From: Glandiceps talaboti
Lineage: Eukaryota; Hemichordata; Enteropneusta; Spengelidae
NCBI RefSeq assembly: GCF_964340395.1
Contig: NC_135554.1
Coordinates: 1,525,001-1,589,000, forward strand
Length of the DNA stretch: 64,000 nt
Reading direction: 5' to 3'
Under the pieces are notes generated by a model that was not told the origin of the DNA, made no database searches, and was given only the letters and a program-made list of their open reading frames with translations. The position numbers were made by a program, and so were the translations under genes. Positions 42,701-55,700 of the stretch are shown one piece after another (within the stretch, counting starts at the first letter, position 1; every line of letters starts with the position of its first letter).

Positions 42701-43756
42701 CAGAATTAAATATTTCACCCGATGACAGCGACGACTCCAGTAGCAGTAGTGACAATGACTCGATCGAGTGGTCACGTGACATAACTGAAGTTGATGACTT
42801 TGAATTTAACGAAAATTCAGGAATAAATTTTGATTTCAAAGATAAATCAGCGAAAGATGTTTTTGAGTGTTTTTTCACTCTGGAACTTATGACTAAAATA
42901 GTAACTGAATGAACTAACCGCTATGCTGATCAATGTCGTCATGATCCAAACAACTGAAACTAACCGCTATGCTGATCAATGACGTCATGATCCAAACAAC
43001 TGAAAGTCTGCATGGGAAGCTATAGCCATTGTGTTTTTAGGTCTAACTTAGCTTTAGCGATGGGACTTGACAAGAAGGGATTGTTAGATTTGACAGAAAT
43101 TTGCAGCATGCACCAGCTTTAACAGTTCTAAACTAAATCAAAATAAAATTACGGAAATGTGCAAATAAAAACTACTCAACAGAAACAACTTGAAGGCTAA
43201 ACAAGCGACCTATCGGTCAGAATAGCTCCGCTGTTCTTTTCATTTTTTATGTTGGTAACATGTAGAAGTGGTTCAGTTGTTCAGCTCTTCACTATGCAGT
43301 TAGTGGTTTCATATGATGTCTCACTATAAAACACATTTTACACAGAAAGTTAGTAAAATATTGTACTTTTATACCATAGTCACCATTTTACACAAAATCT
43401 CACAAAAATAATGACTGGGAGAAATGCACTAAAAAAAAGAAAAAAAAAAAAGAAGGATTTTTGAGGTTGGCTATAAATAATTCCAGTGTCTTACAGCTTT
43501 AACCCTTGAAAATTTTATTGATGAATGAAATAAACTAGGGATCTAAAATAATTTTGAGTAATTCGAATTTCAATTTTCTAACAAATTTACCAAAAACACT
43601 GTCCATAATTGTCAACAACATTCAACTTGTAGTAGACATAACATTGTCTAATATTTTCATTTAATAGTCTATGGACTTCCTTGCAGGTGCAATCGGTTTA
43701 GCGGTTTTGACTTTCAGTTGTTTACACACACAGACACACAGACACAGACACACAGA

Positions 43757-43793
<37 letters not shown>

Positions 43794-46700
43794 GTTTACT
43801 AGCGGATGACATTGGCCTTACTTGTAAATTTTTTTCAGCATACCATTGTATTTAAACCTTCAAGTTGTACTTGACATTTCGCAATATTTATAATTCTCAA
43901 CAAATAACCTCAACATGCCTTACCTCGCTCGTACTCAAAGCAGTCCTGGTATGATCACTAACATGACCAGAGAGAACCTTTTCGGATTTATATGTAAAAC
44001 GGGGAAAGATACGCAAAACATAATGCAAAGTCTGAAGCCAAATTAAAGTTGTAATTACTTTTACCTGCCAAATATCTGCATTTTGGAAATGGCAAGACAT
44101 GTCGTTTAAACTGTCGGCCAATAAACAAAGTTTGGCCGATTCACAGTCAGGGTTCGTACACTTAAAGCAAAACAAAATTCCAGGACTTTCCAGGGGTTTT
44201 TCGTCAGTTTTCCAGGGGTATTCATATTGATTTTGGCCATTTTCCAGGGGTGTTGACACTAAAGTATATGTTTTCAATGACATCTAATTGTCTGATGTGG
44301 ACGAGAAAAATCAACAACAGTTCCCATATGTCACAAAACATTTTAAAGACAATCGACACTATGCAAGATATTGGTTTCAAAACCACGTTTACACGCTAAG
44401 ATTAACGGAGAAACCTCGGTCCTACCCCACTAAGTAGCCGCTTCGTCAAGCTGGTGCATTGATCGTGTAAGATTGAGTCGAAGCATTCGTCAGTCTAATT
44501 CAGACTGACATATCCAGAAAAATAAATCAAAAACTAAAATTTGTCCTCGTTATTGTATGGTTTGATGTTACTAGATTTATAAGCCACCTAAAATATTTTT
44601 TTCTTCAAAATTTTGAATAAAAATGTCATTTACGTAACGAAATTTTGAGCTATGAATAAATGAATACATTCATCGCTTGCGTCGCGATGTTTATGTACGG
44701 ATGCCATGAGTTGCGGAACATCGCGATTTCAACTCAACTTGACCATTGACGAATGTTACTGTACCGACAACATAAAACAGCAGTTTATTCTTTCAGAACA
44801 TGTAACAAAAATACCCATTTATCGACGACATAAAAGTCACAACCGTACTTCCACAACCCGGAAATTCAACAGCACTTCCCTAGGCCTAGCTTGTAGTATC
44901 AGTCGACGCTCGTGCGCCGAACTTGTAACAATTTCTAATCGAGGTTGATGATGCTTTGATACTCGCTACAGTGTTACGATCGCGATAATCTTGTTAACAG
45001 ACCTACTGTACATGTTACCCCGGCCGGGACTGTTACAATATCATGTCCCTGAAATGACGACTGGGAGATGTATGGAGTACAACTTGATATATGCAAGATC
45101 GAAAGAAACACTGCGGCACCCATTCAACTAATAGGCACGGTCTGTGGGGCAAAGTGTCTCGTGGAACGATCGTTTGACTGTCTGGGTTCAATCGGCGTGA
45201 ATTTTTATTCATCACCCAGCGTGGCGAAAGACTTTGAAAATATTTTCGCGATTTCACATTTACGAGATTCAGAATCATATGAATGGGTGGCTCGAGCACA
45301 GACATGACGATCGTCAATATTAATCGATCGATTGAACATGATCATTTTCCAGGGTTTTCCAGGGGTAGGGCGCATTTTTCCAGGGTTTTCCAGGGCTTTC
45401 CAGGGAGGGTTTGAAATTCCAGGGTTTTCCAGGGTTTTCCAGGACCGTGCGAACCCTGACAGTACCCAGTGTACAGAGAGTCTCAGAGACTGCTCATGTA
45501 TAACTTCAACCACATGCCTTGTGTACGCAAGTTTTCTTCATTCTGGTTCACTATCACTCCAAATTGCACGACAATATCGAATTAAACACAAGTTACATGT
45601 TATCTGAAAACATCAAACCTTTATCGTGGGTCTGAAGTGTGATTTTAGTGAGTACTAAGAACTCCCGCGTTGCTGCTTGCTGTTGAAAATTGCTCGGTCA
45701 AACGAGGTCAGCTTCAACTTCTGGGTCAAATCAGTTGCTTTCTACTGAAAATTCTTGAACGAACCGTTACACAACGGTCCTACTAAATTTTCTTGCCATG
45801 GTTATTTAAAACACATAAAAATCCACCTTTTTGTGAAATTTGTAAACTTTCCGGTCCGTATTAAGGTAACTATCAGCGAAAAACCAGGTCGAAATTTCAG
45901 GGCCCCAAGTATTCGTCCCGAATCGTCTGAAAATTGGTATTCCTAAATGTAATGCCAAAATTTATTTTGCTGGCACGAAAGAAGAGATGTCAGTTGAGGT
46001 TTAGGCGTTCACAGTATCTGAAATGGTTGACTCTAGTGAAAGTGAAAATACCCAAAAATAAGGCCCGTGAGCAGCCATTCAAATGTAATGGTCGCGATCT
46101 GAAGGATAGATTGTATGCAAATGAGGGTGTTGCAGACTGGCAGTATACTGGAATGAACCATTATGTAGAAGGGGTGCAGAATTTGGATTTGAAGATTACA
46201 ACCCTGTTTCGAACAAACGCTTGTCATTTGGGCGCACAATGCGTAGCATTATGACTATAGCACATATTACATTGCTTGTTTGACGTCAATGGTGTCTTTT
46301 GAAAAGTGGCAGTTTACTTAAAGTCTCGTCGACTGATTCCAATATGGCGTCGGTCACAATGCTCATTAACATATCAATTTTTTTTTTAAATTACAAAAAA
46401 AAATCATCAAAAATAGAAAGAAGACGTGCTGACTTGAAATTAACAAATCTGAGTTAGCTACCCTCTGCGCATCAACACACCAGATATCAAAGCAATCTGA
46501 CAAGTAGTATTTGAGATGATGAAAATATCATTTTTTTGAAAAAAAATCATAAAAAATTGAAAATGGCACAGATCAACTGGCTAACAAATCTGAATAGCCT
46601 CCCCCAGGGAACATGCACACCAAATATCGAAGAATTCTGACGGTCACTTTCGGAGAAGATTATGAAAATAAAAAAAAGTTGACGGACACCTATGATCACT

Positions 46701-49700
46701 TATACTACGCTTTCAGCTTTCGCTGGTAAATACAATTTCCAGTTGAAGCTATGTTTTGCAGAGACAGTAAAATGTTTTACAATTTGAATTGGAATTAGAG
46801 TTTGTTGTGTTTATCGATGTCATGGTATATGATATAAACAGACATGTAGGACAGGTCGTTCATTTCCTAATTTTGCATTAAATTAAGACATTTTGTTTTG
46901 ACGGGGGTGGGGGTGGAGTTTAAACTAAAATGAAGAAATTATGTTTCTTGTGCGTCAGTTTTAAAATGACACAGCCCCAAGTTGCACATAACTCTACATT
47001 GTACATTATAATACATAGTGTAAGGAACTGCTTACTTTTTATCTGCTGTTTGACTTGGTTGACTAACAGACCTTTGTTTGTCAGTCCCGCCACTAAGTGA
47101 ATAATTCGGGTTGGTATAACTGCTGCTCCTTCCCCTCTGTCCAGCTCCTATGGTAGGACCAAATGGAAATGATGGCTTACTCTCTCCCTTGGGTGATGTG
47201 GCAGTTAATGGAAAGATTCCTGGTGAGTTGATAGGTGCTGGAGTTCTTGGGGAAGATTCCGGATCATTTGTTCCAATTGCTCGGAGAAATCTGACCAAGT
47301 CCTTGCACAATTCCCATTTGCCATGGTCTAATGCTGCGTCTAGGAGTTGAGTAGCAAGCTGAAAGAATTGTCAACCAGAAATTAGGTTAAAGATATACAC
47401 GTACATGTCTTAAGAGGGACTGAAGGTGTTAACAGACTGAAAGTGTTATCAGACTGAAGGTGTATCAGACTGAAGGTGTTATCAGACTGAAGGTGTTAAC
47501 AGACTGAAGATGTTATCAGACTGAAGGCGTTAACAGACTGAAGGTGTTATCAGACTGAAGGCGTTATCAGACTGAAAGTATTATCAGACTGAAGGTATTA
47601 TCAGACTGAAGGCGTTATCAGACTGAAGGCGTTATCAGACTGAAGGTGTTATCAGACTGAAAGTATCAGACTGAAGGTATTATCAGACTGAAGGCGTTAT
47701 CAGACTGAAGGTGTTATCAGACTGAAGGTGTTATCAGACTGAAGGTATTATCAGACTGAAGGTATTATCAGACTGAAGGTGTTATCAGACTGAAAGTATT
47801 ATCAGACTGAAGGTATTATCAGACTGAAGGTGTTATCAGACTGAAGGTATTATCAGACTGAAGGTGTTATCAGACTGAAGGTGTTATCAGACTGAAGGTA
47901 TTATCAGACTGAAGGTGTTATCAGACTGAAAGTGTTATCAGACTGAAGGCGTTATCAGACTGAAGACGTTATCAGACTGAAGATGTTAACAGACTGAAGG
48001 CGTTATCAGACTGAAGGCGTTATCAGACTGATGGCGTTATTAGACTGAAGGTGTTATCAGACTGAAGGTGTTATCAGACTGAAGGTGTTATCAGACTGAA
48101 GGCGTTATCAGACTGAAGGTATTATCAGACTGAAGGTGTTATCAGACTGAAGGCGTTATCAGACTGATGGCGTTATCAGACTGAAGGTGTTATCAGACTG
48201 AAGGTATTATCAGACTGAAGGCGTTATCAGACTGAAGGCGTTATCAGAATGAAAGCGTTATCAGACTGATGGCGTTATCATGCTGAAGGTGTTATCAGGC
48301 TGAAGGTGTTAACAGACTGAAGGCGTATCAGACTGAAGGCGTTATCAGACTGAAGGCGTTATCAGACTGAAGGCGTTATCAGACTGAAGGCGTTATCAGA
48401 CTGAAGGCGTTATCAGACTGAAGGCGTTATCAGACTGAAGGCGTTATCAGACTGAAGGTGTTATCAGACTGAAGGCGTTATCAGACTGAAGGTGTTATCA
48501 GACTGAAGGTGTTAACAGACTGAAGGTGTTAACAGACTGAAGGTGTTAACAGACTGAAGGCGTTATCAGACTGAAGGTGTATCAGACTGAAGGCGTTATC
48601 AGACTGAAGGCGTTATCAGACTGAAGGCGTTATCAGACTGAAGGTGTTATCAGACTGAAGGCGTTATCAGACTGAAGGTGTTATCAGACTGAAGGTGTTA
48701 ACAGACTGAAGGTGTTAACAGACTGAAGGTGTTAACAGACTGAAGGCGTTATCAGACTGAAGGTGTATCAGACTGAAGGCGTTATCAGACTGATGGCGTT
48801 ATTAGACTGAAGGTGTTATCAGACTGAAGGTGTTATCAGACTGAAGGCGTTAACAGACTGAAGGCGTTAACAGACTGAAGGTGTTAACAGACTGAAGGTG
48901 TTATCAGACTGAAGGTGTTAACAGACTGAAGGCGTTAACAGACTGAAGGCGTTATCAGACTGAAGGTGTATCAGACTGAAGGTGTATCAGACTGAAGGCG
49001 TTATCAGACTGAAGGTGTTAACAGACTGAAGGTGTTATCAGACTGAAGGTGTTAACAGACTGAAGGCGTTAACAGACTGAAGGCGTTAACAGACTGAAGG
49101 TGTATCAGACTGAAGGCGTTATCAGACTGAAGGTGTTATCAGACTGAAGGTGTTATCAGACTGAAGGTGTAACATACATACATACATACATACATATATT
49201 TGGACTTATACTTACATACACACATTTATACGTCACATGTCACTAATCTCGCATTCTGATTGGTCGAGAGCCCTGCAGATACACAGGTGTATTTTTCACC
49301 AACAGTCGTACTTTTGCTTGTTGTATCACGTGATCACTGCACGTCCCCTTGTAAACTAGAGATCGAGCTATAACGAGCATTTCCAATGCCAAATTTGTTG
49401 TCAACCGAACAAAATATCACCGTTGTATACATTGTAACAAGTCTTTGAACTGTAATTTTCATGTTATAGGGAAATAGTCAAAAATTTCACACAGAACGGC
49501 GAAAGTCCAGTGACGGCGAACTCGCGGTCAACACGTGATCGTAAACATAAATTCCTAAATTTATGAAGGATATGAAAATTACCACTACAGAGGGTGCAGT
49601 TTTTGCTTAACTAGAACAAGAATGCATATCCCGAACAGTTTTGTACATTTAATGGAATACAGTACGCAAAACAAAGACGCACTCATTTTTCAGCTGATGG

Positions 49701-52700
49701 TTATAAGTTTGCATATATCGCTGAGTGATATGCAAATAGTAAACATAACGTCATACTACTGAGCAAACGCGCACTCTGATTGGATGATAAAGTTAAGGCT
49801 GACGTGTAAACAACCGCATTGCAGTTATTGGAGTGGTGCATGATACTACACTCAACAGTATAACGCGGAAGTGATTTTATTTTAAAATGAAACAGCATTT
49901 TTAGACATTCAAAAATGAATTCATAGTCGCAGGTGACGTATAAGTATGTTATTTGCCAAATACCATTCCTTATATTGCTGCTCGAGGTAATTTTTCCGGT
50001 AAAACGGCTCGCCTCTGGCTCTCTGGAAAAATTACCTCTTGCAGCAAGTTATGGAACGGTATTTGGCAAATAACATACATATATTTGGTCTTATACTTAC
50101 ATGTCTACTAACTTACATACACATATTTGGACTTATACTTACATTTCTACTAACTTACATACACATATTTGGACTTATACTTACATGTCTACTAACTTAC
50201 ATACGTATATTTGGACTTATACTTACATGTCTACTAACTTACATACATATATTTGGACTTATACTTACATGTCTACTAACTTACATACACATATTTGGAC
50301 TTATACTTACATTTCTATTAACTTACATACATATATTTGGACTTATACTTACATTTCTACTAACTTACATACATATATTTGGACTTATACTTACATTTCT
50401 ACTAACTTACATACATATATTTGGACTTATACTTACATTTCTACTAACTTACATACATATATTTGGTCTTATACTTACATGTCTACTAACTTACATACAT
50501 ATATTTGGTCTTATACTTACATGTCTACTAACTTTCATACACATATTTGGACTTATACTTACATTTCTACTAACTTACATACATATATTTGGACTTATAC
50601 TTACATGTCTACTAACTTATATACACATATTTGGACTTATACTTACATGTCTACTAACTTACATACACATATTTGGACTTATACTTACATGTCTACTAAC
50701 TTACATACACATATTTGGACTTATACTTACATTTCTACTAACTTACATACACATATTTGGACTTATACTTACATGTCTACTAACTTACATAGTTTACATA
50801 TATTTGGACTTATACTTACATGTCTACTAACTTACATAGTTTACATATATTTGGACTTATACTTACATGTCTACTAACTTACATAGTTTACATATATTTG
50901 GACTTATACTTACATTTCTACTAACTTACATACACATATTTGGACTTATACTTACATTTCTACTAACTTACATACATATATTTGGTCTTATACTTACATG
51001 TCTACTAACTTACATACACATATTTGGACTTATACTTACATTTCTACTAACTTACATACACATATTTGGACTTATACTTACATTTCTACTAACTTACATA
51101 CGTATATTTGGACTTATACTTACATTTCTACTAACTTACATACACATATTTGGACTTATACTTACATTTCTACTAACTTACATACATATATTTGGTCTTA
51201 TAATTACATGTCTACTAACTTACATACATATATTTGGACTTATACTTACATTTCTACTAACTTACATACACATATTTGGACTTATACTTACATTTCTACT
51301 AACTTACATACATATATTTGGACTTATACTTACATGTCTACTAACTTACATACACATATTTGGACTTATACTTACATGTCTACTAACTAACATACATATA
51401 TTTAGACTTATACTTACATTTCTACTAACTTACATACATATATTTGGTCTTATACTTACATGTCTACTAACTTACATACACATATTTGGACTTATACTTA
51501 CATTTCTACTAACTTACATACATATATTTGGACTTATACTTACATTTCTACTAACTTACATACGTATATTTGGACTTATACTTACATGTCTACTAACTTA
51601 CATACACATATTTGGTCTTATACTTACATGTCTACTAACTTACATACATATATTTGGTCTTATACTTACATTTCTACTAACTTACATACACATATTTGGA
51701 CTTATACTTACATGTCTACTAACTTACATACATATATTGGGACTTATACTTACATTTCTACTAACTTACATACATATATTTGGTCTTATACTTACATGTC
51801 TACTAACTTACATACATATATTTGGACTTATACTTACATTTCTACTAACTTACATACACATATTTGGACTTATACTTACATGTCTACTAACTTACATACA
51901 CATATTTGGACTTATACTTACATTTCTACTAACTTACATACATATATTTGGTCTTATACTTACATGTCTACTAACTTACATACACATATTTGGACTTATA
52001 CTTACATTTCTACTAACTTACATACATATATTTGGACTTATACTTACATTTCTACTAACTTACATACATATATTTGGACTTATACTTACATGTCTACTAA
52101 CTTACATACATATATTTGGTCTTATACTTACATGTCTACTAACTTACATACATATATTTGGACTTATACTTACATGTCTACTAACTTACATACACATATT
52201 TGGACTTATACTTACATGTCTACTAACTAACATACATATATTTAGACTTATACTTACATTTCTACTAACTTACATACAAATATTTGGTCTTATACTTACA
52301 TGTCTACTAACTTACATACACATATTTGGACTTATACTTACATGTCTACTAACTAACATACATATATTTAGACTTATACTTACATTTCTACTAACTTACA
52401 TACATATATTTGGTCTTATACTTACATGTCTACTAACTTACATACACATATTTGGACTTATACTTACATTTCTACTAACTTACATACATATATTTGGACT
52501 TATACTTGCATTTCTACTAACTTACATACGTATATTTGGACTTATACTTACATGTCTACTAACTTACATACACATATTTGGACTTATACTTACATTTCTA
52601 CTAACTTACATACATATATTTGGTCTTATACTTACATTTCTACTAACTTACATACACATATTTGGACTTATACTTACATGTCTACTAACTTACATACATA

Positions 52701-55700
52701 TATTTGGACTTATACTTACATTTCTTCTAACTTACATACATATATTTGGTCTTATACTTACATGTCTACTAACTTACATACATATATTTGGACTTATACT
52801 TACATTTCTACTAACTTACATACACATATTTGGACTTATACTTACATGTCTACTAACTTACATACACATATTTGGACTTATACTTACATTTCTACTAACT
52901 TACATACATATATTTGGTCTTATACTTACATGTCTACTAACTTACATACACATATTTGGACTTATACTTACATTTCTACTAACTTACATACATATATTTG
53001 GTCTTATACTTACATGTCTACTAACTTACATACACATATTTGGACTTATACTTACATTTCTACTAACTTACATACATATATTTGGACTTATACTTACATG
53101 TCTACTAACTTACATACACATATTTGGACTTATACTTAAGCAATAACCCCCGCCGAAGGCGGGTATACACGAGATTTTGGTACAATTCGCGACATATAGC
53201 ACAAGCCGAATGGCGAGTGCTATATGGAGCGAATTGTACCAAATTTGAGTGTATACCCGCCTTCGGTGGGGGTTATTGCTATTATTTTATATCAAAATAT
53301 GTGTCTATTTCCTCTAAATATGATTCCGTGGTTATTTATATGCCTGAAAAGGCGAATTCACACGTACAGAAAAAGATCGTCTGTAATACATCGTCAGGAA
53401 CGAGCCTATTTTGATGAGTGGATACGTTCATGTCGCCCAAACAAACACAGGAACACCAACCATACACTGCTTGCATTGCATTGCATTGATAAATTACTTT
53501 ATTTACATCATATAATGCATAACGAAAACGCGTTGAAAACTAGCATTAGTAGCAACGAAGAAAACGGGGCAAGAGGTCAAAGAAAGTAACAATTTGTGTT
53601 TGGATATTTACATAAGAACAATACAATCTTGTACACTGCTAAAAATAGATGTCCCGGCGTTGAATCAGTTGAATCGGAGAAAGCTCGAGACAGTAAATCA
53701 GAGACGCGACGTTACACAGTCTACTTTAATTTAATGGTTAACAAAATGAACATTGACTGAACCTGAAAATGTACAGTTTTGAAATAATCCTGACGCACTT
53801 GACTGATGGTTAGGTTTCTTGATTCAACGAGAGCAGGACGCTGAGACGGCTTGTTGCATGGGAGAACTTGTACCTTATCAGCCATGGCCAGTGATTTTGA
53901 AGCCACTGATCGATCGTTGCTTTCGATCGCAAGGTCATCAGTGGAATTATTTGGACTACTGTAACCCAAACTATTGGACAGGATACCTGACATACCTTTA
54001 CTCTGAGGAAGTGTTAACTTATTGGTATAAGAACGAACACCATCTTCATTTTTGTGAGTACTATTCATATGCTAGTTTAGGGGCCCATTTTACCACTGCC
54101 AGCCGTGGTAAAATGGGATTTTACCACAGTTATTATCCAATCAGAATGGCACATAGTAGCATGATATAATATACTTACATTTCTACTAACTTACATACAT
54201 ATATTTGGTCTTATACTTACATGTCTACTAACTTACATACACATATTTGGACTTATACTTACATTTCTACTAACTTACATACATATATTTGGACTTATAC
54301 TTACATGTCTACTAACTTACATACATATATTTGGACTTATACTTACATTTCTACTAACTTACATACATATATTTGGACTTATACTTACATGTCTACTAAC
54401 TTTCAGGTTTTCTAGGTTTTGAAGTATTATGAGATATGAGGCAGCAGTCTCAAAAGCCTTTGCATTTAGACACTCCTGTAATAAAGTTGAAATGAAGCCA
54501 AAATTATTCTACACCTTTGATCAAGACAGTACAATTTATGACAGTGATGATGATCTCATTACACTTCTGTCAACACTTTTGATACATTATGATGGCGGGG
54601 GAGGAGGAAGGATACCTGTCATGTGACATATTCCGACTTTAGAACAATGCAGCTCATTCAAATCATGACCATTGCTGTGAATACTTTCTGAGTTTCAGCG
54701 TTCAGCGATTGTGCTGATAAAGTTTTCAACAGACCCTTTCATAGCATTATTCATTTACGAGTGTTATCAAGTCATCTGTAACATACCATTTCTTTTGGTA
54801 AATGTTGATTAAAAGCCAATTAATTTGCTGAATTCACTGATAATACATGATGAGGATATTGGATAGTACAGTTTCCTCGTACATACCCAGGCTACAGGTA
54901 CCAGGTATGTACCAAATACTAGTATTACTGTGCATAATGTATGATGCCCTAGTAGGTGTACAAATCTACACTGTGTGTATATGGTGAATGATGCCCCAGT
55001 AGGTGTACAAATCTACACTGTGTGTGTATGGTGAATGATGCCCTAGTAGGTGTACACATCTACACTGTAAGTACGTGGTGAATGATGCCCCAGTAGGTGT
55101 ACAAATCTACACTGTGTACATGGTGAATGATGTCCTAGTAGGTGCACAAATCTACACTGTGTGTATATGGTGAATGATGCCCTAGTAGGTGTACAAATCT
55201 ACACTGTGTGTACGTGGTGAATAATGCCACAGTAGGTGTACAAATTTACACTGTGTATACGGGGTGAATGATGCCCTAGTAGGTGTACAAATCTACACTG
55301 TGTGTATATGGTGAATGATGCCCTAGTAGGTGTACAAATCTACACTGTGTGTATATGGTGAATGATGCCCCAGTAGGTGTACAAATCTACACTGTGTGTA
55401 TATGGTGAATGATGCCCTAGTAGGTGTACAAATCTACACTGTGTGTATATGGTGAATGATGCCCCAGTAGGTGTACAAATCTACACTGTGTGTATATGGT
55501 GAATGATGCCCCAGTAGGTGTACAAATCTACACTGTGTGTATATGGTGAATGATGCCCTAGTAGGTGTACACATCTACACTGTGTGTATATGGTGAATGA
55601 TGCCCTAGTAGGTGTACAAATCTACACTGTGTGTATATGGTGAATGATGCCCCAGTAGGTGTACAAATCTACACTGTGTGTATATGGTGAATGATGCCCT

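Noticed and set aside
42564-42878. Minus-strand Ser-rich 104-codon frame
   Set aside because: The plus strand of the same DNA reads as the acidic start of a piggyBac transposase (IVTE / TNRYADQ), which explains the sequence better.
47419-49171. CRISPR-like array
   Set aside because: Repeats are contiguous with no unique spacers, in animal intronic DNA with no cas genes; the same applies to all other arrays in the window.
50867-53146. 759-codon plus-strand open frame as a membrane-like repetitive protein
   Set aside because: It is antisense to the RIC1 intron and consists of the donor-site minisatellite; two overlapping frames are equally open.
54429-54626. Plus-strand frame of 65 codons ending in a glycine run
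   Set aside because: It overlaps RIC1 exon b antisense. The minus-strand exon has clear homology and splice sites, so the plus frame is a shadow.
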